From Candidatus Cloacimonadota bacterium (lineage in GTDB: Bacteria > Cloacimonadota > Cloacimonadia > Cloacimonadales > TCS61), in NCBI GenBank assembly GCA_030445745.1, contig JASUTE010000006.1, positions 37,244 to 101,243 on the forward strand: DNA of 64,000 nucleotides, in the 5' to 3' direction. Made by a program: the position numbers and the translations under genes. Each line of letters starts with the position of its first letter. The first letter of the stretch is position 1. This document shows, in pieces, positions 10,253 to 20,410 of this stretch. Under the pieces are notes generated by a model that worked only from the letters and a program-made list of their open reading frames with translations, was not told the origin of the DNA and did not search any database.

Positions 10253-11731
10253 CACGCATACCCCGAAAAGTTCAGTACCGATACTATATAAGTGACTGAA
10301 AAACAATAAAAATAAAGTTATAATAAATGGGAAAAAGTAGTTGAAGGGAAATGCCCCTTAAATATGTTTGAATTATTAAGAATAAACAAAAAAAGGAGCA
10401 TTTCCATGAAGAGTGAAGAAACAAAAATGGTTAAAAGTTTACAAGTAAATTTTTCAAAAAACATAGAAAAATTAACATACAACCTTAAGAATTCTACAAA
10501 GAGATTTATAAAAGAAGCTACAAACGGAGTGATCAAAACGCAAAGCTGTATTGTGCGACAAATAGCTCAGAGTTTACATGAAGATATTGATTTAAAGAAA
10601 ACTCAAGAGCGGTTAACATACCAATTGGATAATGAAAAAGAGATTAGCAAATTGAGGGAAAACATGATAATCCAAAGTTGCAAAAAGCTTGAGAGTAGCA
10701 GTCTGATCATTGTAGACCCCAGTGATATAGTAAAAAAAAGAGCGACAAAGATGGAAGGTCTAAGTCGAGTAAGAGACGGTAATGATGGTAAATATAAACT
10801 TGGATATGACGTAATAGATATCGTAGGAGCAAATAAAATGGGGGAAGATTTTTCGTTATTTCCTCTATATTCAGAAATACATAGTGAAAGGGTCGGTGCT
10901 GAAACAATAAAAAATAAGTTGTTTGATAGATTTTTGGAGATCATAATCAATTCCAACAATTCAGGTATTTTTGTAATGGATAGAGGTTTTGATGATAAGA
11001 AAGTAATCGAGGAGCTCTACTCTCACGAAGCTCCATTTATAATCAGGATGAAAAAGAATAGAGATATTTATTATAAAAATAAGCTTATGAATATTTATAA
11101 GGCAGGAAAGAAAATCAAGCGAAAATATATCTTTAAATCCGGTAAAAAAACTACAATAAAAGCTGGTGTATCAGATATCGGAGTTCCATTAAGCCGCCAT
11201 AAAGTTAAGAATCCCAAGAAAGCCAATGTTAAGCTTGTATCGGCAGAACTTATAACAACACATAAAAATGGAAGTAAATCTAAGGGTGAATTTCTGATAC
11301 TCATATCTATCCCAAATCGACAATTACCAAATGAAGAGTTGTGTAAACTTGCTCTTGAATCTTACAGGTTGAGATGGAAAATAGAAGAAGTTCATAGACA
11401 TGTGAAAGTAGATTTTGGTTGGGAAGATATTCAACTTTCAAAATTTAATAGAATTCAGTCTCTTAATACAATTCTATGGCTTGCTTTGAGTTTCGTTTAT
11501 TCACTTGATAGCTGGAAATACAAATTTGCAAAAGTTTTCACGAGTTTGATGATGAATAAAAGAAATAATTTAAAAGAACTTGAAAAATTTATTTACTATC
11601 GAATAACTAAAGTGGTTTGTTATTGCTTTAGAATGACCAGATTATATCAGAAAAAAATCCCTTGTAAACCCGATAAATTATCTAAACAGATGCTGGTGCC
11701 ATTCTTTGCATGACTTTTCGGGGTATGCGTG
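10253..11731 (+). mobile_element. IS4-family insertion sequence, 1479 bp
   Basis: Perfect 19-bp terminal inverted repeats CACGCATACCCCGAAAAGT (10253-10271; complement at 11713-11731), flanked by 10-bp direct repeat CTGTAACTTA (10243-10252 and 11732-11741). Confidence 0.95.
10406..11713 (+). CDS. IS4-family transposase
   Basis: DDE transposase with Y-(2)-R-(3)-E-(6)-K signature YRLRWKIEEVHRHVK; SD AAAAGGAG ahead of ATG 10406 (ORF track uses an upstream ATG at 10364). Confidence 0.93.
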   Translation: MKSEETKMVKSLQVNFSKNIEKLTYNLKNSTKRFIKEATNGVIKTQSCIVRQIAQSLHEDIDLKKTQERLTYQLDNEKEISKLRENMIIQSCKKLESSSLIIVDPSDIVKKRATKMEGLSRVRDGNDGKYKLGYDVIDIVGANKMGEDFSLFPLYSEIHSERVGAETIKNKLFDRFLEIIINSNNSGIFVMDRGFDDKKVIEELYSHEAPFIIRMKKNRDIYYKNKLMNIYKAGKKIKRKYIFKSGKKTTIKAGVSDIGVPLSRHKVKNPKKANVKLVSAELITTHKNGSKSKGEFLILISIPNRQLPNEELCKLALESYRLRWKIEEVHRHVKVDFGWEDIQLSKFNRIQSLNTILWLALSFVYSLDSWKYKFAKVFTSLMMNKRNNLKELEKFIYYRITKVVCYCFRMTRLYQKKIPCKPDKLSKQMLVPFFA

Positions 11732-11803
11732 CTGTAACTTATCCTTGACAAATGATAGTGTTAAAAAATTCTTAATAAACTTATTAAAATAGGAGTAATT
11801 GCT

Positions 11804-13018
11804 ATGGATATCGATTTATTACAAACCAGAAGAGAGAAACTGGCAGAAAATTTAAACAACAATGAGATGTTAGTAATTTTTGCTGCCTCTGAGCCCACTT
11901 ATCCTCGCTATTTTCTTCAAGAAAAGAATTTTTTCTATTTAACCAATTTGGAAATTCCTAAGGCGATTTTGTTGATAGCAAAAAGTAACAATAAAACTAG
12001 TATAAATCTTTTCGTAGAAAGAAATGATCCAACTTTAACGGTGTGGATTGGCGAAAAGATGAGTCCGCAGGAAGCTGCAGAGATTAGTGGGATAAAAAAA
12101 GTTGCTTTTACTGATGATTTCGAGAAAACCTTTCAAGCGCTTGCTTCCAATATGAAAAAATGCTATTTCAATTATAAAAAATCGAGTTTAGAAGAACCTT
12201 TAGATAGAGCTAAACAGTTTATAAGCAAGATAAAAGATTATTTCCCAGCACTTTCCTACGGCTCTATAGACGAGCTGATGCGTCCTTTACGTGAGCGCAA
12301 AGATGAGTGGGAAATCGAACAATTGCAAACAGCAATAGATGCAACCGCTAAAGGCATAGAAACTATTATGAAAAATGCAAAAATGGGAATGATGGAATAC
12401 GAATTGGAAGCACTGCTAAACTATGAAGCGCTTAGCCGAGGTTTGCACCATATGGGCTTTAAATCTATTGTGGCTGCTGGACACAATGCTGCCACTTTGC
12501 ATTACAGCGATAATAATTGTGAGATTGGTAAAGATGATTTAGTATTGTTGGATGTGGGAGCGGCTTGCAAGAACTATTCAGCAGATATTAGCCGAACTTT
12601 TCCTGTATCTGGTAAATTTACCCAAAGACAGCGTCAGGTGTATGCCGAAGTTTTGAATATTCAAAAAACTATTATCGAGATGATAAAACCCGGCGTAACC
12701 ATGAAAGAACTGAATAATAAGACGGTAGAAATGATAACAGCTTCTTTGCATAAATTGGGGCTTATTAAGCAAGATAAAGAGTACAAAAAATACTATATGC
12801 ACAGTGTGGGGCATCATCTTGGCTTAGATACTCATGATATTGGCAGACGTGATGCTACTTTGTCTGCTGGAATGGTGATAACTGTAGAGCCAGGTATTTA
12901 TATTTCCGAAGAGAATATAGGTGTACGCATCGAAGATGATATTTTAGTCACTGAAAATGGTTATAAAAACCTCAGTGCAGCGATTCCCAAGGAAATAGAA
13001 GAAATAGAAAAGGATTAA
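11804..13018 (+). CDS. pepP: Xaa-Pro aminopeptidase (M24 family)
   Basis: VLLDVGAACKNYSADISRTFPVSGKF, HSVGHHLGLDTHD, ITVEPGIYI metal-binding motifs. Confidence 0.92.
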   Translation: MDIDLLQTRREKLAENLNNNEMLVIFAASEPTYPRYFLQEKNFFYLTNLEIPKAILLIAKSNNKTSINLFVERNDPTLTVWIGEKMSPQEAAEISGIKKVAFTDDFEKTFQALASNMKKCYFNYKKSSLEEPLDRAKQFISKIKDYFPALSYGSIDELMRPLRERKDEWEIEQLQTAIDATAKGIETIMKNAKMGMMEYELEALLNYEALSRGLHHMGFKSIVAAGHNAATLHYSDNNCEIGKDDLVLLDVGAACKNYSADISRTFPVSGKFTQRQRQVYAEVLNIQKTIIEMIKPGVTMKELNNKTVEMITASLHKLGLIKQDKEYKKYYMHSVGHHLGLDTHDIGRRDATLSAGMVITVEPGIYISEENIGVRIEDDILVTENGYKNLSAAIPKEIEEIEKD

Positions 13019-13021
13019 GTT

Positions 13022-13513
13022 TTGAAAAGAATAGCTGTTTATCCCGGAACTTTCGATCCTATTACAAACGGTCACATCGATATTCTTCGTAAAGCTTTCG
13101 ATATGTTTGATGAAATTATAATAGGAGTTGCTAAAGTAACTGGCAAAAAAACTCTGTTTAATGTTTCAGAACGAGCTGAACTGTGCCGAAAAGCAACAGA
13201 GGATATGCCCAAGGTAAAAGTTCAAGAGTTCGATGGCCTGGTGGTGGAGTTCGCGAAAAAAATTGGGGCTGTAGCTATGGTTCGTGGTTTGCGGGCTATT
13301 TCCGATTTTGAATATGAACTTTCTCAAGCACTTATGAATAAAAAACTCTCTAATAAACTGGATACTGTATTTTTTGTCCCCGATTATAAATATTTATATC
13401 TTAGCTCTACCATGATAAGACAGGTAGTTTCATTAGGAGCCGATGTAAAAGATCTTATTCCCGATTGTGTGGAAAAGGCATTGATAGAAAAATTTTCTGA
13501 AGAGGAGAAATAA
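13022..13513 (+). CDS. coaD: Phosphopantetheine adenylyltransferase
   Basis: AVYPGTFDPITNGHIDILRKA; MVRGLRAISDFEYE; SSTMIRQ; TTG start. Confidence 0.97.
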   Translation: MKRIAVYPGTFDPITNGHIDILRKAFDMFDEIIIGVAKVTGKKTLFNVSERAELCRKATEDMPKVKVQEFDGLVVEFAKKIGAVAMVRGLRAISDFEYELSQALMNKKLSNKLDTVFFVPDYKYLYLSSTMIRQVVSLGADVKDLIPDCVEKALIEKFSEEEK

Positions 13514-13514
13514 T

Positions 13515-13832
13515 ATGAAAAAACAACCACAACAACATAAGATAAATGTGAAATTAGACCAACAAGTTGGTGAGGGCATTTATTCTAATTTCTTTTTGAT
13601 AACTAATTCACCTTCTGAGTTTGTGTTAGATTTTGGCCGTATGGTGCCTGGTGTGCCCAATGCTAAAATCTATTCCCGCATTATCACTACTCCGCAGCAT
13701 GCCAAACAACTTCAACAGCTTTTAGAAAAGAATATCGCAGCTTACGAAAATAAGTTTGGTGAAATAAAAGCTACATCACCAGCCAACAAAGAGAAAGTCA
13801 TAGGTTTTAAAAGTGAAGGACAAAGTTCTTGA
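13515..13832 (+). CDS. DUF3467-like small protein
   Basis: EGIYSNFFLITNSPSEFVLDFGRMVPGVPNAKIYSRIITTPQHAKQL pattern. Confidence 0.75.
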   Translation: MKKQPQQHKINVKLDQQVGEGIYSNFFLITNSPSEFVLDFGRMVPGVPNAKIYSRIITTPQHAKQLQQLLEKNIAAYENKFGEIKATSPANKEKVIGFKSEGQSS

Positions 13833-13903
13833 CTGATGTAGCACATTTTTAGTTTTTGAATTTTCAATAATTTAGATAAATAATAGTTAAGGAGTCATAA
13901 CTG

Positions 13904-15490
13904 ATGAAAAACACAAAATTTAGAACATTCTTGATCATCGCTGTTCTACTGGTTACAGTTTATTTTATAGCACCTTTAGTGATTCCTGATTTACCATCAT
14001 TCTGGACAGAAAAGCGCTTGAAGCTGGGTCTGGACTTGCAAGGTGGATCACAAATTCTTTTGGAAGTAGATTATTCCGATCTTAAAATACCCCAGAAGGA
14101 AAAGGAAGAAGCAGTAAAAAGTGCACTGCAGATCATTCGCAATCGTATCGACCAATTTGGTGTGGCTGAACCCTCTATCCAAAGAGTAGGCGATAACCGC
14201 ATAATTGTGCAGTTACCGGGTCTGAAAGATCCTAGCCGTGCCAGGGATTTAATTGGTAAAACAGCGTTATTGGAATTTAAATTAGTAGCAGATTCCGACA
14301 AAATTCAAACTACTTACGAGCAATTGAACGAGTATTTGGATAAAAATATTGAACAATATGATTATCTTCAAGAATTTGCCTTGGAATCAGACGCTGCTGC
14401 AAACATTTTGGATGAAACCGAAACGGAAGAAGAAACTACAAATGAAATCTTTACCCAGCTAATAAGTCACGAAGGCATGGTAGGTACAATTTCCTATGAA
14501 AATATTCCTAAATTGAAAAAGCTGTTAGAAGATGAAAAGTTCCAGGAACAAATTCCGGCTGGATTACAGATTGCTTTGGGTAAAGAAAATACTAAAGATC
14601 CATATGCACCCCGTCCAGTGTATGTTTTACACAGTGAGGCAGAGCTAACAGGTAAATATCTGGAAAATGCCAATGTAAAAATAGGCCAAGGCTACACGCC
14701 ACAAGATAAGGGTCCTTACGTGGTACTTAACTTCAATAACACCGGTGCCAAGAAATTTGCTAATGTAACAGGCCAAAATATCAAGAAACGTCTGGCGATA
14801 GTTCTGGATGATGTGGTTTATGTGGCGCCTACAATTCAAGATAAAATTCCTAGCGGCCAAGCTCGGATAACTGGTAATTTCACTCTGGAAGAATGCCAGG
14901 ACTTGGTAATTGTATTGAATGCGGGTAACCTACCAGCTCCAGTTAAAATTGTAGAAGAGCGTACTGTGGGGCCAACTTTAGGTTCCGATAGTATTCAGGC
15001 TGGAATAACTGCTGCCGTAATTGGTATGGCAATAGTTGTTCTATTCATGATTATTTATTACGGTTTGTCTGGTTTTCTGGCAGATTTAGCTGTTTTGGTT
15101 AATATCGGAATAGTTTTGGCAGTGCTTACATTGTTTGGCGCTACTCTTACCATGCCGGGTATTGCTGGTATGATCCTTACTATTGGTATGGCGGTGGATG
15201 CTAATGTACTTATCTTCGAGCGTATACGCGAGGAATTAAAATCTGGTAAAACTGTTAGATCAGCTGTAGATTCTGGTTTCGATAGAGCTTTGGTGACAAT
15301 TTTGGATGCTAATATCACAACTTTGATTACGGCTTTAGTTCTTTATCAATTTGGGACTGGACCTATTCGTGGATTCGCTGTTACTCTCTCTATAGGTATA
15401 GTTGGCTCAATGTTCGTAGCATTGGTTCTGCTAAAAGCGATGTACGATGGTTTTGTTACAAATGTAAATAGAACCAAGCTGAGTATTTAG
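13904..15490 (+). CDS. secD: Protein translocase subunit SecD
   Basis: LGLDLQGGSQILLEVD, NxxDQFGVAEPSIQRVG, C-terminal MMPL-type TM region. Confidence 0.97.
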   Translation: MKNTKFRTFLIIAVLLVTVYFIAPLVIPDLPSFWTEKRLKLGLDLQGGSQILLEVDYSDLKIPQKEKEEAVKSALQIIRNRIDQFGVAEPSIQRVGDNRIIVQLPGLKDPSRARDLIGKTALLEFKLVADSDKIQTTYEQLNEYLDKNIEQYDYLQEFALESDAAANILDETETEEETTNEIFTQLISHEGMVGTISYENIPKLKKLLEDEKFQEQIPAGLQIALGKENTKDPYAPRPVYVLHSEAELTGKYLENANVKIGQGYTPQDKGPYVVLNFNNTGAKKFANVTGQNIKKRLAIVLDDVVYVAPTIQDKIPSGQARITGNFTLEECQDLVIVLNAGNLPAPVKIVEERTVGPTLGSDSIQAGITAAVIGMAIVVLFMIIYYGLSGFLADLAVLVNIGIVLAVLTLFGATLTMPGIAGMILTIGMAVDANVLIFERIREELKSGKTVRSAVDSGFDRALVTILDANITTLITALVLYQFGTGPIRGFAVTLSIGIVGSMFVALVLLKAMYDGFVTNVNRTKLSI

Positions 15491-15498
15491 GAGGACTC

Positions 15499-16461
15499 AT
15501 GAGATTTTTTGGAGATACAAATATAGATTTTATTGGAAAAAGGAAAATAGCTTTTGTTGTGTCTATAACCCTGATCTTACTCAGCGTTATATTTTTAATA
15601 GTGAATAAAGGTTTAAATTACAGCATCGATTTTACTGGCGGAGTTTCTTTGGAATTAGACCTCACTCCTAATACGCCCCAAGCAGAGCACATTGATATAC
15701 AACAAATTAGAGATTTGATGGTGCAAAATGGTTATGAAGATATAGAAATACAAACTATTAGCACTAGAAGCGAAACCCAAACAGAAGGCCGTGATATAGT
15801 TCTTCTGAAAACCAAAGCCTCTAGCAAAAATGCTGCAGAAATTGTGGATATTATTCGCACTGCTTTCCCTAACAATGTAGAAGAGGGTAACTTCATTCGT
15901 CTCCAGGAAGAAGTTGGCCCTAGAATCGGTGAAGAACTGAGAGAAAAAGCAATTTTGGCAATTTTCTGGGCGTTAGTAGGTATTATTATCTATATCTGGT
16001 GGCGATTTGAATTTACCTTTGGCATAACCGCAGTTATTGCTCTTTTCCATGATATACTAATCACTTTGGGTGTGTTCGTAATTACTGGTAGAGAGTTAAG
16101 CTTAACTATCGTGGCTGCATTACTTACCATTGTTGGTTATTCTTTGAACGACACTATTGTTGTGTTCGACCGTATTCGCGAAGATTTAAAGATATATCGA
16201 CGTGAAACCTATAGTAGCGTGATTAACCATAGTATAAATGAAACACTCAGTCGTACCATAATTACATCGCTTACTACACTTGTAGTGGTGTTAAGTTTGT
16301 ACATATTTGGTGGAACTGTAATTCATGATTTTGCTTTCGCACTACTTGTTGGTGTGCTGGTAGGTACTTACTCATCAATATTTGTGGCTAGCCCACTTTT
16401 GGTAGAACATTTTATAAGAAGAGATAAAAAACGCGGTATAACTAAACGCAAAAAGAGATAA
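15499..16461 (+). CDS. secF: Protein translocase subunit SecF
   Basis: YSIDFTGGVSLELDL, VGYSLNDTIVVFDRIRE. Confidence 0.97.
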   Translation: MRFFGDTNIDFIGKRKIAFVVSITLILLSVIFLIVNKGLNYSIDFTGGVSLELDLTPNTPQAEHIDIQQIRDLMVQNGYEDIEIQTISTRSETQTEGRDIVLLKTKASSKNAAEIVDIIRTAFPNNVEEGNFIRLQEEVGPRIGEELREKAILAIFWALVGIIIYIWWRFEFTFGITAVIALFHDILITLGVFVITGRELSLTIVAALLTIVGYSLNDTIVVFDRIREDLKIYRRETYSSVINHSINETLSRTIITSLTTLVVVLSLYIFGGTVIHDFAFALLVGVLVGTYSSIFVASPLLVEHFIRRDKKRGITKRKKR

Positions 16462-16472
16462 AAATAAATAAA

Positions 16473-16500
16473 AGTCCCGTTTTCTAGCGGGGCTTTTTTT
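16473..16500 (+). terminator. Rho-independent terminator after secF
   Basis: AGTCCCG-TTTTCTAG-CGGGGCT then T-tract. Confidence 0.8.
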
Positions 16501-17275
16501 ATTTACCTCGAGCTATTCCCCGTTCCGAAAGATCAACAAAATCTACAAATATTTTCTGCTCTTTGGTTAAGTTTTGTTTTTTGGCTATATGCAAAGCCTG
16601 AGTACGATTTAAGTTTGATTTATAAAATAGTTTATAGATACTTTTCAATGCAGAAATTACTTCTTTGGGGAAACCTTTCCTTTGCAGGCCGATTGTGTTC
16701 AATCCTGCTAGTCTGTAAGGGAACCCGCTTCCACGAGTATAAGGTGGTACATCTTTTTTGATTCCTGATTTTCCACCCACAAAAGCGTATTGACCAATTT
16801 TTACAAACTGGTGTAAAGCTGTCATTCCACCGATGGTTACATTATTGTGGATATGAATGTGGCCAGCTAACTGTACAGAATTTGCGATAATGATATTATC
16901 TGCAAGCTGGCAGTTATGTGCTACGTGTGAATATGCCATAAGCAAGCAATTAGAGCCAATTCTAGTGGGTTCGTCCATGGTAGCAGATATATTCACAGTA
17001 GCAAATTCGCGAAAGGTGTTATTATCTCCAATTATCAGTTTTGTAGGGTCATTTTTGTATTTCAAGTCTTGCGGAATTGTTCCGATTACAGCAGAATGGA
17101 AAAACCGATTGTTTTTTCCTATGCTGGTGTGTCCTTCCATAAAAACATTAGACTGCAAATAACAACCATCACCTAAGCTAACATTGCTGCCAATATAGCA
17201 ATTTGGTCCAATAAAAACATCTTTGCCTATTTTTGCATTCTTATCTACTAAAGCGGTAGGATGAATCTTTTTCAT
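16499..17275 (-). CDS. lpxA: UDP-N-acetylglucosamine acyltransferase
   Basis: MKKIHPTALVDKNAKIGKDVFIGP hexapeptide repeats; IGGMTALHQFVKIG. Confidence 0.97.
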   Translation of the reverse strand: MKKIHPTALVDKNAKIGKDVFIGPNCYIGSNVSLGDGCYLQSNVFMEGHTSIGKNNRFFHSAVIGTIPQDLKYKNDPTKLIIGDNNTFREFATVNISATMDEPTRIGSNCLLMAYSHVAHNCQLADNIIIANSVQLAGHIHIHNNVTIGGMTALHQFVKIGQYAFVGGKSGIKKDVPPYTRGSGFPYRLAGLNTIGLQRKGFPKEVISALKSIYKLFYKSNLNRTQALHIAKKQNLTKEQKIFVDFVDLSERGIARGK

Positions 17276-17282
17276 AATAAAC

Positions 17283-18674
17283 CTATTTTTTCATAACTTT
17301 GGCCATGAAATCGCCTTCGCAAACCTTTTTATTTTCTACATAGGCATCACCATGCATCTTAGCCAAACTTCTTTTCATCGATATAACTTTGAGCTCAAAG
17401 CGCAAAGTATCGCCAGGCTGTACTGGCGTGCGGAATTTTACATTGTCTATAGAGGCAAAATATGCCATATAATCTTGTGGATTTTCCAAGGCGTTTAAAA
17501 GCATTATACCACCTGTTTGTGCCATTGCTTCCACAATTAAAACTCCCGGCATTATAGGATGATCAGGAAAATGACCTTGGAAAAAGGGCTCGTTCATGGT
17601 CACATTTTTTATTCCAACAATACTATCGCCAGCATTGAATTCTATTATTTTATCCACCAACAAAAAAGGATAGCGATGTGGTAGTATTTTTTGAATAGCA
17701 TTGGTATCGAAAACTATATTTTTGGTCTTTTTTCTTTGATAAATTTTTTGTAATTCCTGCTTTTTATGAATCATGCGCAATTTTTTTACCAATTCTACAT
17801 TGGTTTTATGACCAGAGCGTGCTGCTAGAATATGTCCTTTTATTGGTATTCTTAGCAGGGCAATATCTCCGATTAGATCAACTACTTTATGGCGCACAAA
17901 TTCATTGTAATATCGCAGAGGAGTATTGTTTATAAGACCTTGCTTAGTTATTTTTATCTCATCTTTGTAATTAAATATTTTTTTCAGCTTATCCAATTCT
18001 TCTTTGGATGTATCGGGGTCGGCAACTACAAGAGCATTTTGCAGTGAACCGCCTTTTATTAAGCCAGCTTCTTTTAGTTGTAATATTTCGTGTAGGAAGC
18101 AGAAAGTTCTAGCAGAAGCAAACTCTTTTTCAAATACTTCTAAAGATGGCATCCAAGTATATTCAGTCCCCAAAGCTTTTTGCTTATAATCTACCATAAA
18201 AGTAATTTTAAGACTATCGGAAGGTACGATAACAATATCTACATTATCTGCCGGAGAAGAGAAAGATATCGCTTCATCTAATTCCATATATTCTCGTTCC
18301 GCATCTTGTTTTTTTATACCTGCTTTTTTTAAAAGTTCCAAAAATACTATAGCACTACCATCTGCCACGGGTGCTTCTGGGCCATTTATCTCTATACGAA
18401 GATTATCGATGTTCAACCCTTTCACAGCCGCTAACACATGTTCTATGGTGGCTACGGAGGCACCTTTAATACCAATAGTAGTTCCTCGTGAAATATCGAT
18501 AACATGGTCGATATCGGCAGGAATCTCGGGTTTGTTTTTTAAGTCAGTGCGTACAAAAACAATGCCATCATCTTTTCCCGCTGGTTTAAACGTTATTGTG
18601 GCGATTTTTCCTAAATGCAATCCAATTCCTGTATAGCTTACCTCTTTTTTGATCGTCTGTTTCCATTCTTTCAT
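17283..18674 (-). CDS. lpxC-fabZ: Bifunctional UDP-3-O-acyl-GlcNAc deacetylase / 3-hydroxyacyl-ACP dehydratase
   Basis: N-terminal LpxC ([36 protein letters not shown]) fused to FabZ ([40 protein letters not shown]). Likely start MKEWKQ at 18674 overlapping the lpxD stop; the ORF track extends further upstream. Confidence 0.95.
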   Translation of the reverse strand: MKEWKQTIKKEVSYTGIGLHLGKIATITFKPAGKDDGIVFVRTDLKNKPEIPADIDHVIDISRGTTIGIKGASVATIEHVLAAVKGLNIDNLRIEINGPEAPVADGSAIVFLELLKKAGIKKQDAEREYMELDEAISFSSPADNVDIVIVPSDSLKITFMVDYKQKALGTEYTWMPSLEVFEKEFASARTFCFLHEILQLKEAGLIKGGSLQNALVVADPDTSKEELDKLKKIFNYKDEIKITKQGLINNTPLRYYNEFVRHKVVDLIGDIALLRIPIKGHILAARSGHKTNVELVKKLRMIHKKQELQKIYQRKKTKNIVFDTNAIQKILPHRYPFLLVDKIIEFNAGDSIVGIKNVTMNEPFFQGHFPDHPIMPGVLIVEAMAQTGGIMLLNALENPQDYMAYFASIDNVKFRTPVQPGDTLRFELKVISMKRSLAKMHGDAYVENKKVCEGDFMAKVMKK

Positions 18675-19708
18675 TTTTCTACCTTTATCTTTTTTATTTT
18701 TTTTAATAATTTGGGTAATTGGCGCTGGGCAATACAAATTCTCTTCTGTAGGCCAGCATCAATAGCCGGTGTTCCAAAATATTTGGCATTCTCAGGGACA
18801 TCTTTGGATATACCAGATTGTGCTCCTATCATTGCTCCGTCGTGTATCTTCAGGTGCCCAGCTACACCAACTTGGCCAGCTAAATAGACTCTGTCGCCAA
18901 TTTCAGTGCTGCCAGCCAAACCCACCTGAGCGCAAATTATGGAATATTTCCCAATTTTGCAATTATGACCAATTTGAACCAAATTATCTATCTTGGTACC
19001 TTCACCGATTACGGTTGAACCAATTGTACTTCTATCTATAGTTGTGTTAGCGCCAATTTCCACATCGGAATGGATAACAACATTTCCTACCTGAGGAATT
19101 TTTTGTTGTTTACCTTCGTGGAATAGATAACCAAAACCATCGGCTCCGATAACGCAACCAGAATGAATAATAACATTATCTTTTAATATCGTGTTTTCAT
19201 ATAAATTTACATTGGGAAAGAGATGGCAATTCTTACCTAAGCGACTGTTTTTTCCAATAAAAGAGTTAGCTTCAATTTTGCAATTACTGCCAATTTCAAC
19301 CTCTGCAGCGATTACCACATTTTGGCCAATCCATACGTTTTTGCCAAGTTTAGCAGAATTGGAAACAGAAGCTGAGCTGGCTTGATAGGCAGTTTGTTGG
19401 GGAGCGTTTAATTGTTGCCAAGTTTTCACCAGCATCATGAATTTCACATAGGGCTTGTCGGTAAGAATTAAATTGGTATTTGGTTTTTGGGAAATATCGA
19501 AAGAAGGAGGAACCAGTACTAAACCGGCTTTTGATTTTTTAAGTGCATCCAAAAATTTTTTATTTTCAAAGAAACAAACCGAATGCGCATTTGCTTCATC
19601 TAGCTCGGCTACGTTATTTAATATTACTTTTTTATCACGGATAACCTCCTGTCCGGGCAGACGGGAGGTTATTTGATTTATTTTAAGCTCTTTTGGGAAC
19701 TGTTTCAT
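18671..19708 (-). CDS. lpxD: UDP-3-O-(3-hydroxymyristoyl)glucosamine N-acyltransferase
   Basis: Hexapeptide repeats, [34 protein letters not shown]. Confidence 0.96.
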   Translation of the reverse strand: MKQFPKELKINQITSRLPGQEVIRDKKVILNNVAELDEANAHSVCFFENKKFLDALKKSKAGLVLVPPSFDISQKPNTNLILTDKPYVKFMMLVKTWQQLNAPQQTAYQASSASVSNSAKLGKNVWIGQNVVIAAEVEIGSNCKIEANSFIGKNSRLGKNCHLFPNVNLYENTILKDNVIIHSGCVIGADGFGYLFHEGKQQKIPQVGNVVIHSDVEIGANTTIDRSTIGSTVIGEGTKIDNLVQIGHNCKIGKYSIICAQVGLAGSTEIGDRVYLAGQVGVAGHLKIHDGAMIGAQSGISKDVPENAKYFGTPAIDAGLQKRICIAQRQLPKLLKKIKKIKVEK

Positions 19709-19711
19709 CGT

Positions 19712-20233
19712 TTATTCTACAGTTTTGTTCATCTCTTCTATAACTTGGTCGGTAATGTCTAATTTTGGTTTGGCATATCTTACAGCGCCAGAGGCAACGT
19801 CTAACACCATATCGTAGTTGTTTTCTATAGCTACGGTTTCAATCACGTCACGCAATTTTTCTAAGATTGGTTCCAAAAGTTCGGCATTTCTTTGCATAGC
19901 GAGACCTTGATTACCATAAATTTCTTGGATCTTTTGTTGCCGCTTTTCCAATAGTTGGTTAATTTTTTCCTGTGCTTCTGCTTTACCAGATTCTGTTAAA
20001 ATCATCTTTTTACTTTCATATTCGGAATTAAGTTTGTCTATCTGTTCTTCCAAATCGGCTATTTCCTCATCCCACTCTTTTTGTTCACTTTGATATAACT
20101 GTTGAGCTTCTTGAGTATCAACCGATTCCATCATAATTCTTTCACTATCGATATAAACAATGTTGTCTGTTTCAGCATATATAACCGACACAGTGATTAT
20201 CATCATGATTGCGGTTATTATTAATTTCTTCAT
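19712..20233 (-). CDS. OmpH/Skp family periplasmic chaperone
   Basis: Signal peptide, coiled-coil OmpH pattern, adjacent to lpxD. Confidence 0.88.
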   Translation of the reverse strand: MKKLIITAIMMIITVSVIYAETDNIVYIDSERIMMESVDTQEAQQLYQSEQKEWDEEIADLEEQIDKLNSEYESKKMILTESGKAEAQEKINQLLEKRQQKIQEIYGNQGLAMQRNAELLEPILEKLRDVIETVAIENNYDMVLDVASGAVRYAKPKLDITDQVIEEMNKTVE

Positions 20234-20410
20234 AATTATTCCTCCAATTAGTTTTTGACAAAATCCTTAACCTTTTTCCAATTTTCACATTATAAGTCAA
20301 TACAAAAATTAAAGCTTATCGGCTAAATTCAGTTAATTTTTCTATTTTCTATCCAATTTGTTGACAAATGAGATTAAATTAGAAAATTTTGTTTGTTAAA
20401 AGGAGAGGTG

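Noticed and set aside
12578-12817. Minus-strand 79-aa ORF in pepP
   Set aside because: Antisense shadow ORF with no protein-family resemblance.
18004-18887. Several plus-strand ORFs over lpxC/lpxD
   Set aside because: Antisense to well-supported lpx genes.
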